Origin: CAYZIC01 sp964478335
Lineage (GTDB): Bacteria; Verrucomicrobiota; Kiritimatiellia; RFP12; DVOR01
NCBI GenBank assembly: GCA_964478335.1
Contig: CAYZIC010000011.1
Span: forward strand, 1-44,855
DNA length: 44,855 nt
Direction: 5' to 3'
Notes under the pieces: generated by a model
Databases searched by the model: none
Seen by the model: only the letters and a program-made list of their open reading frames with translations
Told to the model about the DNA's origin: nothing
Position numbers and translations under genes: made by a program
Shown here: positions 26,515-34,382 of the stretch, in pieces
Position numbering within the stretch: the first letter of the stretch is position 1
Layout of the letters: every line of letters begins with the position of its first letter

Positions 26515-26598
26515 GCTCGGGTGGTGGAATGGCAGACACGCAAGCTTGAGGTGCTTGTGGAGAGATCCGTGGGGGTTCGACTCCCCCCCCGAGCACCA
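26515..26598 (+). tRNA. tRNA-Leu (anticodon GAG)
   Basis: The acceptor stem is GCTCGGG (26515-26521) with CCCGAGC (26588-26594), then A and an encoded CCA. The anticodon arm is CAAGC-TTGAGGT-GCTTG with anticodon GAG. A long variable arm, as expected for class II tRNA-Leu, precedes the T arm GGGGG-TTCGACT-CCCCC. Total length is 84 bases. It reads CUC and CUU, matching the heavy use of CTC codons in nearby genes. Confidence 0.97.
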
Positions 26599-26604
26599 TT
26601 TATA

Positions 26605-26640
26605 AAAAGCGCATATCGGTTACGATGTGTGCTTTTTTTA
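26605..26640 (+). terminator. Terminator of tRNA-Leu
   Basis: AAGCGCATATCG, loop GTTA, CGATGTGTGCTT with G-T pairs, followed by a run of T. It begins seven bases after the CCA. Confidence 0.85.
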
Positions 26641-26694
26641 TTGCCTGGGCGAGGCGGAGCCTCACAATGAACAGGATTCATCGAATGGCCGCTA

Positions 26695-26786
26695 AGGGCC
26701 ACAAATGGCTCGCTAACGCTCGCAGGACTGCCAGATTGTCTCTCGCAGAGAGGCGGAGAGCGCTCAAACAAGCGGCACCCAGCCGC
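26695..26786. repeat. Mosaic repeat block D, inverted
   Basis: Read in reverse this holds CTCTCTGCGAGAGACAATC, then TCTGGCAGTCCTGCGAGCG, the same modules as blocks A, B and F in another order. It also carries GCGGCACCCAGCCGC near 26770, shared with block B. No gene is seen between the tRNA and 27039. Confidence 0.75.
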
Positions 26787-26802
26787 AAAAAGACAAAGAG
26801 GG

Positions 26803-26837
26803 GTGGAACAAATGCACAAAACGTGCATTTGTTCCAC
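26803..26837. repeat. Perfect 15-bp inverted repeat
   Basis: GTGGAACAAATGCAC, loop AAAAC, GTGCATTTGTTCCAC. The stem has no mismatch, and no T-run follows. It lies about 85 bases before the ppaC promoter. It may be an operator, a cruciform or a small mobile repeat; no second copy was seen in this window. Confidence 0.85.
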
Positions 26838-26919
26838 TTGCTGTACTTGCTGGTCTAGCTACTAGCGAGCTTGCGAGCGGCCTACTAGCGAGCTTGCTCG
26901 CTATGTTGCGGTTTTAGCC

Positions 26920-26949
26920 TTGACAAGATTACCTGAAATAGAGTATACT
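26920..26949 (+). promoter_or_regulatory. Promoter of the ppaC-ispH-proBA operon
   Basis: TTGACA (26920-26925), 18 bases, TATACT (26944-26949). A perfect -35 and a five-of-six -10 make this the strongest-looking promoter in the window. Confidence 0.78.
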
Positions 26950-26956
26950 GTATGGC

Positions 26957-27038
26957 ACTTAAGGACACGTTTTATTTAGACAAGGCAATTGAGTAGCTGC
27001 CTTGTCGGGCGTGTCTTGGTTTTGACGTAGGTTTTATT
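26957..27038 (+). promoter_or_regulatory. Structured 5' leader of ppaC
   Basis: The leader of about 82 bases folds into nested helices. The inner one is GACAAGGCA (26979-26987) with TGCCTTGTC (26998-27006), nine perfect pairs. The outer one is AGGACACG (26962-26969) with CGTGTCTT (27010-27017), eight pairs including one G-T. Only a weak AGG precedes the ATG. It resembles no riboswitch class I can name. Confidence 0.55.
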
Positions 27039-28700
27039 ATGGCAAATCATTCTCGCACGACATATGTCTTTGGGCATCGTAACCCTGATACAGACTCGAT
27101 CGTTTCGGCGATTGCTTATGCGGCGCTCAAGCGTCAGCAGGGTTTGGTCAATTGTATTCCGGCGCGTGCGGGTAAGTTGACGCCGCAAACGGAATACATT
27201 CTGGAGCGTTTTGACATGGCTGCGCCGACCTTTATTCCAGACATGTTGCCTAAGGTGGAGTATTTTTTGTCGTCTGAGCGGTCGCTGGTCAAGGAGGATC
27301 GTGCGCTGTGGGATGCGCTTGAGTTGATGGATCATGAGCATCTCTCTGCTTTGCCGGTGGTCAATAAGGATGGCACGTATAAGGCGCTGCTTACGCACAA
27401 TACTTTCGCGCAAAATATCATTCATAAGACTGACCCTCATCGCAAGGCGATCTTGCCAACGAGTATTGAGCTGATCATCAATACGTTGCGGGCGCAGCCG
27501 GTGATTACGTTTAACCCAACGGAGATCATTAAGTCGCGCATCATTGTGGCGGGTGCACATGCTGATACGTTTGAGACGAAGCTCTCAAATGAATGGATCA
27601 AGCATGCGATCGTGTTGGTGGAGGATCGTCAGAGTATCATTGAGAAGTGTATTGCGCATGGGATTCGGGCAATTGTCTTGACAGGTGGGTCGCCGCTGGC
27701 GAAGCCTTTGCGGGCGAAGGCTGAGGCGGCGGGGGTTTCGGTCCTCATCTCGCCTTATGATACGGCTTCGACAATCTATCTGATGCTTTACTCGATTCCG
27801 GTTTCAACAATGGCTGATGCGTCGATTGCGCCGGTGCATGTGGGGGATGCGGTACGTGATGTGCAGCAGGCGATTCAGCAGTCTCCTGCGCGTAGCTTGG
27901 CTGTCGTCGATGATGACAACAAGGTTGTCGGCACGCTCAACGAACGCGACCTCTTCAAGTCGCCCAATGTTGACATCATCATGGTCGACCACAATGAGCT
28001 CTCGCAAGCTGTCGAGGGGCTCGATCAATTTAATATCATCGAAATCATCGACCATCACCGGTTGGGTAACTTCCCGACTCATGTGCCCATTACCTTTATC
28101 AATCGAGTAGTTGGGGCAACGGCGACGGTCGTGGCGACGCTGTACATGGAGCAACATGCGACGATGACGCAAGGGATCGCTGGCCTCTTGCTCGCAGGAA
28201 TCATCACTGATACAGTGGGCTTGCAATCGGCGACAACAACTGACACGGATCGCAATATGGCCGAATACCTCTCGGGCATTCTCAATCTCGAAGTAGAGGA
28301 TCTGGCCAAGGATATCTTTAGCCATGCGTGTAAGCTCTCTGACCTCTCGACAGAAGAAATCCTATCAATGGATACGAAGACCTATAAAGAGGGGGACTAT
28401 ACATTCCAAGTGAGCCAAGTGGAATCAGGCTCTATCGACGATTTGGCCAAGCTGATCAAGCCGCTAACTCAATCATTGGAGGCGCGTTGCCAAGCGAGCA
28501 AGAGCTTCTTTGAAGCGTTGATGATCACCGATATCACGGCGCTCAACTCGATTCTTTTGGTGGTGGGCGATGCGCGATTTGTGGAGAAGGTGCCCTTCCC
28601 CAACTATGCGGGCAATCGCCGGGCATTCTTGTGTAAAGGCATTCTCTCGCGTAAAAAGCAATTGCTTCCGCTCTTGCTCGAACAACTCGAAACCCTCTAA
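27039..28700 (+). CDS. ppaC: Manganese-dependent inorganic pyrophosphatase with CBS and DRTGG domains
   Basis: Family II pyrophosphatase, 553 residues, hydrolysing PPi to phosphate in the cytosol. Catalytic DHH-domain residues His13, Asp17 and Asp19 (HRNPDTDS), the VDHNE motif and Asp338-His339-His340 (IIDHHRLGN) are present, with a DHHA2 domain at the C-terminus. Between the first and second motif lies a regulatory insert of about 230 residues: CBS (about 70-130), a DRTGG-like domain (about 165-260) and a second CBS (about 260-310). In known CBS-PPases this insert binds adenine nucleotides. Codon choice changes inside the gene: G- or T-ending codons up to about 27900, C-ending after. It heads an operon with ispH 11 bases downstream. 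Confidence 0.93.
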   Translation: MANHSRTTYVFGHRNPDTDSIVSAIAYAALKRQQGLVNCIPARAGKLTPQTEYILERFDMAAPTFIPDMLPKVEYFLSSERSLVKEDRALWDALELMDHEHLSALPVVNKDGTYKALLTHNTFAQNIIHKTDPHRKAILPTSIELIINTLRAQPVITFNPTEIIKSRIIVAGAHADTFETKLSNEWIKHAIVLVEDRQSIIEKCIAHGIRAIVLTGGSPLAKPLRAKAEAAGVSVLISPYDTASTIYLMLYSIPVSTMADASIAPVHVGDAVRDVQQAIQQSPARSLAVVDDDNKVVGTLNERDLFKSPNVDIIMVDHNELSQAVEGLDQFNIIEIIDHHRLGNFPTHVPITFINRVVGATATVVATLYMEQHATMTQGIAGLLLAGIITDTVGLQSATTTDTDRNMAEYLSGILNLEVEDLAKDIFSHACKLSDLSTEEILSMDTKTYKEGDYTFQVSQVESGSIDDLAKLIKPLTQSLEARCQASKSFFEALMITDITALNSILLVVGDARFVEKVPFPNYAGNRRAFLCKGILSRKKQLLPLLLEQLETL

Positions 28701-28711
28701 GGAGTCTCATT

Positions 28712-29593
28712 ATGCAGCTCTCCATTATCAACCCTCATGGATTCTGCACCGGAGTCGCGCGTGCCATCGATTTGGTTGAAAAGGTCCTTGCGCAGCACCC
28801 TGGCGAAACACTCTACTGCCTCCACGAGATCGTGCACAATGAGCATGTGGTCTCACGCTTGACGGCGCTAGGGATGATTGTCATCAATCATCTCACCGAG
28901 GCTCCGATCGGTGCTCGGGTGCTTTTTTCTGCGCATGGTGTCTCGCCGGCAATTCGCCAAGAGGCGCAAGCGCGCCAGCTCGAGGTGATCGATGCGACGT
29001 GTCCTTTTGTGGACAAGGTTCATCGCGAGGTGTTGCGATTTAAGGATGCTCAGCAGACGATCTTGTGCATTGGGCACAAGGGGCATGACGAGGTCGAGGG
29101 GGTCATTGGCGAAGCGCCTGATTGCACGACTGTCATCGAGTCGCCTAAAGATGTCGACTCGCTCACCTACCCCGCAGACCACCCCATTGCGGTCGTTTCA
29201 CAAACCACGATCAGCGCAACGATGTATGATTCGATCATGGTTGCGCTTAAGGGGCGTTTCTCGCAGATCCAAGCCCCCAACCACACAGACATCTGCTACG
29301 CCACGCGCGATCGCCAATCTGCGGTCACTGATGCCGCCCAAATCGCAGACCACATCTTGGTGCTGGGGTCGACCAATAGTTCCAATAGCAGACGCCTCGT
29401 CGAAACGGCCCAAAGCGCTGGCTGCTCAGCAACCTTGATTGCCACCCTCGACGAATTACACAACCTCGATCTGACCGCTGTGAATCACTTAGCGATAACA
29501 AGTGGCGCATCTACGCCAGAAACATTCCTCCAAAAGGTCGTGGCCATCTTGACAAAAGCTGGCTGCTCCATAAGTGACACCTCTACCCAATAA
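28712..29593 (+). CDS. ispH: 4-hydroxy-3-methylbut-2-enyl diphosphate reductase
   Basis: The last enzyme of the non-mevalonate isoprenoid pathway, converting HMBPP to IPP and DMAPP with an iron-sulfur cluster; 293 residues. The three cluster cysteines are Cys12 (GFCTGV), Cys97 (DATCPF) and Cys195 (DICYAT). The TSGASTPE motif near the end is also conserved. AAGGAG lies eight bases before the ATG. Pairing with a pyrophosphatase makes biochemical sense, since isoprenoid synthesis releases PPi, but that link is an inference. Confidence 0.96.
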   Translation: MQLSIINPHGFCTGVARAIDLVEKVLAQHPGETLYCLHEIVHNEHVVSRLTALGMIVINHLTEAPIGARVLFSAHGVSPAIRQEAQARQLEVIDATCPFVDKVHREVLRFKDAQQTILCIGHKGHDEVEGVIGEAPDCTTVIESPKDVDSLTYPADHPIAVVSQTTISATMYDSIMVALKGRFSQIQAPNHTDICYATRDRQSAVTDAAQIADHILVLGSTNSSNSRRLVETAQSAGCSATLIATLDELHNLDLTAVNHLAITSGASTPETFLQKVVAILTKAGCSISDTSTQ

Positions 29594-29605
29594 AGGCTCA
29601 CTCAT

Positions 29606-30604
29606 ATGAAAAAAAAGAGACAAAGCAAACGCCCTCTGTCAACTGTCACCCTCACTCGCACCATCAAATGGATTGCTGGCGTAACTGTTGTCGCAGTTTT
29701 GGCCTTTTCAAATTGGTTTGTGCACCTCCCATCAGCGCAGCGCGCCACGTGGTGCGCTGCACAAGTGCCTCTGGAAATGCTCGGCAACGTCACCGCAGAC
29801 CTGACCGACCGCTTTGGGTTAACAGGGCGCGACATCACCATCGCACTGCCTGACGATTGGCCCGCAGACAAAACGTCCTTTGGCCTGCCCGCCTACCAAA
29901 GTCGCCCCGCACAAAAGAACCTCCAAATCCTCTCGCGCAAAGGTTTCGTCGTCGGCTATGCACCAGCCTGGAAGCACCCATCCTGGGCGATGTACCACAT
30001 CGAGAGAGAATCGTTTAATCCGACCATCAAAGAGCGCCCTCGTCATTTCTCAGAAGACTTGGATCTCAGGAGCCCGAGTCCCCGCCACGGTGACTACTCG
30101 CGTAGTGGCTACGACCGCGGACACTGCGTGCCCAATTTCGCCATGGCCGCCTATCACGGGCGGGGTGCGCAGTTGCAGACCTTTTTGCTCAGCAACATCG
30201 CCCCCCAACGCCCCGACCTCAACCAAGGCCCCTGGGTCGAGGTCGAGCAGCGCATCGCCAATGACCTGACCAAACGCTACGGCGCGCTCTCGATCATTGT
30301 GGGTGCGATCCCCAGCAAGCCCACCAAACGCCTCAAATCCGGCATCGAGATCCCCAAAGGCTTTTACCAAATCATCTACACCGTCAAGGATAACATCTTG
30401 CGCGTTGTCGCGCTCTATATGCCCCAATCGATCACCCGCGATGCTCCCGTGCGGGCCTACTTCGTCTCAATCGACAAGATCGAGGCTCTCTCGGGACTCG
30501 ATTTCTTCCCCCATTTACCCCAAGCCCTCCAAAAAGAACTTGAAAGTCAAGAGGGCAATCGCTTTTGGCCGACCTATGAACTAAGTCGGGTCAAGCGCTA
30601 CTAA
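29606..30604 (+). CDS. Membrane-anchored DNA/RNA non-specific endonuclease
   Basis: A 332-residue member of the NucA/EndoG beta-beta-alpha-metal family. A basic N-terminus is followed by one hydrophobic segment (about 22-42), so the nuclease is exported or anchored in the inner membrane facing outwards. The catalytic motif is YDRGHCVPN with His173; the metal-binding Asn206 is in DLNQGPW, after SNIAPQ. Likely roles are nucleic acid scavenging or defence against incoming DNA. It sits 12 bases after ispH and 18 bases before proB, an unusual place. No immunity protein gene is next to it. Confidence 0.88.
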   Translation: MKKKRQSKRPLSTVTLTRTIKWIAGVTVVAVLAFSNWFVHLPSAQRATWCAAQVPLEMLGNVTADLTDRFGLTGRDITIALPDDWPADKTSFGLPAYQSRPAQKNLQILSRKGFVVGYAPAWKHPSWAMYHIERESFNPTIKERPRHFSEDLDLRSPSPRHGDYSRSGYDRGHCVPNFAMAAYHGRGAQLQTFLLSNIAPQRPDLNQGPWVEVEQRIANDLTKRYGALSIIVGAIPSKPTKRLKSGIEIPKGFYQIIYTVKDNILRVVALYMPQSITRDAPVRAYFVSIDKIEALSGLDFFPHLPQALQKELESQEGNRFWPTYELSRVKRY

Positions 30605-30622
30605 CAACAAAGGATCACGACC

Positions 30623-31459
30623 ATGGCACTCGATAGCACACTTGAGACACGGTATCGCCGCGTGCTCACCGAATCCAAACGCATCATCATCAAAGTCGGC
30701 ACTCGCGTCATCACCGATGAAACCGGTCGCCCCGAAAAGCCTTACATGGCTCGTCTCGTCAAGCAAATTGCAGCCTTGCACAACCAGGGTCGCGAAGTCA
30801 TCCTCGTTTCCTCTGGTGCAGTGGGTGCAGGCATGGAGGCCCTCGGCATCCAAGGTCGCCCAACAGAGGTCCCCGACCTACAGATGTGCGCTGCCGTCGG
30901 ACAAGCCAAGCTCATGGCCACATATGAGGCTCTCTTTAGCAAACAAGGCATTCAGGTTGGACAAGTCCTCCTTACTCACGCTGACTTTGCCGACAAGATC
31001 CGCTTGACCAATGCCAAGCGCGCCCTCGAGCACCTCCTCGCCCATGGCGTCGTGCCCATCATCAATGAAAACGACGTCGTCGCAGACGAAGAGCTCAAGA
31101 GCCTCCTCTCATTGGGTGACAATGACTACCTCGCCGCCCTGGTGACCCGTTTAACTCATGCCCATGTGACCATCCTCCTGAGCACGGTCAATGGATTGCT
31201 CAAGACCTCACCATCGGGTAAGAGGAGCCGCGTCAGCGCCCTCTCAGACATGCAAGCTGCGATTCGCCTCGTCAATCCATCCATGCAGAGTGAGGGCGGG
31301 ATCTCCAAAGGCGGTATGGACTCCAAGCTACGCGCAGCTGACCTCATCATCCAAGCGGGTGTCCCCGTGGTCATTGCCAGCGGTCGCCGCACTGGCGTGC
31401 TCGACAAGATTATCTCTGGCGCCAGAGAAGGCACCCTCATCCTCCCCGCCATCTCCTAA
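30623..31459 (+). CDS. proB: Glutamate 5-kinase, short form without PUA domain
   Basis: The first step of proline synthesis: phosphorylation of glutamate. 278 residues comprise only the amino acid kinase domain (IIIKVGTRVITDE, VSSGAVGAGM, NENDVVADEE, GDNDYLAALV, GGMDSKLRAA). The E. coli enzyme has 367 residues with a C-terminal PUA domain, which is absent here; short forms are known in other bacteria. Feedback by proline resides in the kinase domain and may remain. An AAAGGA-like site precedes the ATG, and proA follows after 12 bases. Confidence 0.94.
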   Translation: MALDSTLETRYRRVLTESKRIIIKVGTRVITDETGRPEKPYMARLVKQIAALHNQGREVILVSSGAVGAGMEALGIQGRPTEVPDLQMCAAVGQAKLMATYEALFSKQGIQVGQVLLTHADFADKIRLTNAKRALEHLLAHGVVPIINENDVVADEELKSLLSLGDNDYLAALVTRLTHAHVTILLSTVNGLLKTSPSGKRSRVSALSDMQAAIRLVNPSMQSEGGISKGGMDSKLRAADLIIQAGVPVVIASGRRTGVLDKIISGAREGTLILPAIS

Positions 31460-31471
31460 AGGAGCCCCTCC

Positions 31472-32653
31472 ATGATCCGCACCCTAGCCCAACGTGCCAA
31501 GGCCGCCGCAGCCCAGCTCGCGCTCCTCTCGTCAGCCGACAAGAGCACCCTGCTCCTGAGCATCGCTCACGCCCTCGACGCCAATCGCGCTGTCATCCTT
31601 GAGGCCAATAGCCAAGACGTCGCCCACGCTCACTCCGCCGGCCTCTCTCCAGCAATGATCGACCGCTTGACCCTCGATGATGCCCGCATCACGGCCATGA
31701 TCGACGGCGTCAAAACCGTCGCCAGCCTCCCCGACCCCGTTGGAGCACTGCTCGACTCACACACGCTCCCCAATGGGTTGCGCATCGACAAACGCCGCGT
31801 GCCGCTTGGTGTCATTGCCATCATCTACGAATCCCGCCCCAATGTCACCGTCGATGCGGGTGTGCTTTGCCTCAAGAGTGGCAATGCGGTCGTCTTGCGT
31901 GGAGGCAAAGAGGCCATCGCCTCCAATTCGGCCCTCGCCAAGATCATGCAATCGGCCACAGATGCCATTCAATTCATCACCTCCACAGAGCACAGCGATG
32001 TCACCCAGCTCGTGCAATTACCCGACCTCATCGATGTCGTCATTCCCCGTGGCGGTGAACGCCTCATTCGTGCGGTCGCTTCCCAATCCTGGGTGCCCGT
32101 GCTCAAGCACTACAAAGGCATCTGTCATACCTACGTCGCAGCTAGCGCCGACCTCGACCAAGCCATTGAGATCATTATCAATGCCAAGTGCCAGCGTCCT
32201 GGCGTCTGCAATGCCCTCGAAACCATTCTCATCGACTCCGCCATTGCAGAGCGCTTTTTGCCAACACTGCGCTCTGCCCTGCACGACCACGGTGTCACTA
32301 TCCACGAGGCTGATGCGGTCTCCGATTGGTCTACAGAATACCTCTCGTTGGACTGCTCTCTCAAAGTCGTCGACGGTGTACAAGCGGCCATTGACCACAT
32401 CAATACCTACGGCTCACACCACTCAGATGCGATCCTTTCGCAAAATGCCGAGCAGTGCAGCTACTTCCAATCTGCTGTCGACTCAGCTGTTGTCTACGTC
32501 AATGCCTCGACGCGCTTTACCGATGGTGGGTGCTTTGGACTGGGTGCCGAGATTGGCATCAGCACAGACAAGCTCCACGCCCGCGGCCCGATGGGGCTCG
32601 CCGAGCTCTGCACCTACAAGTATTGCGTCACTGGCCAAGGCCAGATCCGTTAA
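31472..32653 (+). CDS. proA: Glutamate-5-semialdehyde dehydrogenase
   Basis: Reduces gamma-glutamyl phosphate to glutamate semialdehyde with NADPH, the second step of proline synthesis; 393 residues. The catalytic Cys246 lies in RPGVCNALET. Other family segments are IYESRPNVTVDAGVLCLKSG, PRGGERLI and TDGGCFGLGAEIGIST. AAGGAG precedes the ATG. Confidence 0.96.
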   Translation: MIRTLAQRAKAAAAQLALLSSADKSTLLLSIAHALDANRAVILEANSQDVAHAHSAGLSPAMIDRLTLDDARITAMIDGVKTVASLPDPVGALLDSHTLPNGLRIDKRRVPLGVIAIIYESRPNVTVDAGVLCLKSGNAVVLRGGKEAIASNSALAKIMQSATDAIQFITSTEHSDVTQLVQLPDLIDVVIPRGGERLIRAVASQSWVPVLKHYKGICHTYVAASADLDQAIEIIINAKCQRPGVCNALETILIDSAIAERFLPTLRSALHDHGVTIHEADAVSDWSTEYLSLDCSLKVVDGVQAAIDHINTYGSHHSDAILSQNAEQCSYFQSAVDSAVVYVNASTRFTDGGCFGLGAEIGISTDKLHARGPMGLAELCTYKYCVTGQGQIR

Positions 32654-32676
32654 TCCCACACCCCACGAGGTCTCCC

Positions 32677-34203
32677 ATGCGTCTTGCACTCCTCCTACTC
32701 CTCTCCCTCGCCACCCTCACCCTCCAAGCAGCTGCACCACGCTTTAGCAAGGCGCTGCTCATCGAGGGCATGCAAATCAAAATGCCCGCCCGCTGCGAGG
32801 GCAAAGCTCTCAAGACTGAGGAGATGTTTAAATACACCCAAACCATCGGCACCCAATCCAGCACCATCGAATGCTACGACCCCCACGACCTCTGGTATCG
32901 TCGTCAACACCTCGGCGCCTGGCAAGATCGCGATGGCAATGGCTACCGCCTCGCCAAAATGGAGAGCCTCCCTGGCGCATTCCCACCCGACCGCAAGCAT
33001 ATCACCAAAGCTGAATTTGAGATCGCCCAAAAGGCCGCCCCCACCCTCGACCACACCCAGTGGGCCTCCTGGCTTACTGCATTCCTCGACATCGACCCAG
33101 GTGACCCCTTACCGGGCTTTAAGGGCAACCCATCCATGCGCGGCCTCAAAGCCTACGCCACCGAGGATGTTTTAGTCTTTGTCTTTGAGTTCAAAGCCTA
33201 TCCTGGTACAGTCTTCGTCTTTGAAATGGCCCCCCTCAGCCGCCAAGACCTCAAAACCCTCATCAAAACCTCCCGCACCACCTTTATACCCTCGCTCACC
33301 TGGCGTGGCCAAAAGAAACAATTAGGCAAGCCGGGTGCCAAGGGTAAATTCCGCCCCCACCCAACTCGAGACGGTGCCAAAAAGAGCATTGCCAATAGCA
33401 CCAACTGGTTCGCCATCGATGCCCCTGACTACGTCCTCATCAGCGACCTCCCCAAAAATAACCGCAACATGGGCCAAAAGCTCCTCAACGAGCTCCAGGT
33501 CATTCGCCAAGCCTACACCGAGCTCTTTCCCCTCACCCCCACCAGCGTCAACCCTGTCTCCGTCGTGCGCATCTTTGCCAGCCCTGACGACTATCTCAAC
33601 TACGTCGGCAAAGAGGCAGAATGGAGTGCCGGCCTCTATTCTCCACGACACAAGGAGCTCGTCCTCAAAAACGACGACACCCTCTCCGCCAATGACCGCA
33701 AAGACCGCCTGCAGCTCATCATCTACCACGAAGGCTTCCACCAATTCCTCGACGCACTCCTCGATGGCAAAAACGTCCCCATTTGGTTTAATGAAGGCCA
33801 CGCCACCTACTTCGAGGCAGCGGACGTCTCCACCACCGCCAAACGCGTCCGCATTCCCGTCAATACGATGCGCCTAGAGACCATCAAACGCATGAATAGC
33901 TACCCCATCAAATCCCTCATGCTCATGGATACACAGACCTTTTACGACGCCAAATCCACCACCAAGCTCAACGCCAACTACGCCCTCGCTTGGGGCATCA
34001 CCTACTTCCTACGCACCGCACAAAAGAGCCGTTCGCCACTCGCCAAGCCCTACGCCACCTTTGCCAACGACTACTTTGCAGCCATCACCGCCAAAGACCT
34101 CACCCCACAGCAAGCCTTTGACGCACTCTTTAAGAGCAAGTACGACTTCGCCAAATTCGAACAAGCCGTCACCAAATTCCTCGACAGACTCGCCAAGAAA
34201 TAA
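32677..34203 (+). CDS. Secreted zinc metallopeptidase-like protein (gluzincin type)
   Basis: A 508-residue protein with a signal peptide (MRLALLLLLSLATLTLQAAA). The C-terminal half carries YHEGFHQFLD with zinc ligands His351 and His355 and catalytic Glu352, then WFNEGHATYFEA with Glu373 as the likely third ligand, the arrangement of peptidase-MA/DUF1570-like gluzincins. The N-terminal half (about 25-240) is not recognised. The frame is open to 32455 inside proA, but only the ATG at 32677 gives a signal peptide; it is preceded by GAGG and is 23 bases after proA. Its substrate is unknown. It is the last gene of the ppaC operon. Confidence 0.78.
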   Translation: MRLALLLLLSLATLTLQAAAPRFSKALLIEGMQIKMPARCEGKALKTEEMFKYTQTIGTQSSTIECYDPHDLWYRRQHLGAWQDRDGNGYRLAKMESLPGAFPPDRKHITKAEFEIAQKAAPTLDHTQWASWLTAFLDIDPGDPLPGFKGNPSMRGLKAYATEDVLVFVFEFKAYPGTVFVFEMAPLSRQDLKTLIKTSRTTFIPSLTWRGQKKQLGKPGAKGKFRPHPTRDGAKKSIANSTNWFAIDAPDYVLISDLPKNNRNMGQKLLNELQVIRQAYTELFPLTPTSVNPVSVVRIFASPDDYLNYVGKEAEWSAGLYSPRHKELVLKNDDTLSANDRKDRLQLIIYHEGFHQFLDALLDGKNVPIWFNEGHATYFEAADVSTTAKRVRIPVNTMRLETIKRMNSYPIKSLMLMDTQTFYDAKSTTKLNANYALAWGITYFLRTAQKSRSPLAKPYATFANDYFAAITAKDLTPQQAFDALFKSKYDFAKFEQAVTKFLDRLAKK

Positions 34204-34382
34204 CTCGCAGCGATGCTGCGCCTCCTTGAATACTGAATGTCGGAGGCAGGCGGGCCACCTTGAGAGAGCATGATCAAGGGGGGACTACGGAGCTCTCCCT
34301 GTACGAGGATGTCCCTACTATTTTTACTGCAGGTGCGCTGCGATCACATGATGATTAATCCACATTTCGGAGTATTTAACAA
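34204..34382. other. Intergenic region before the DMT transporter
   Basis: No gene is seen. The first part has GCAGCGATGCTGC and other GC-rich palindromes; the second part becomes AT-rich and ends in GGAG before the next ATG. Confidence 0.5.

Noticed and set aside
26452..26670. 72-codon frame across tRNA-Leu
   Set aside because: It runs through the tRNA and its terminator.
32455..32676. 74-codon extension of the metallopeptidase into proA
   Set aside because: It overlaps proA in another frame and would bury the signal peptide; the ATG at 32677 is preferred.
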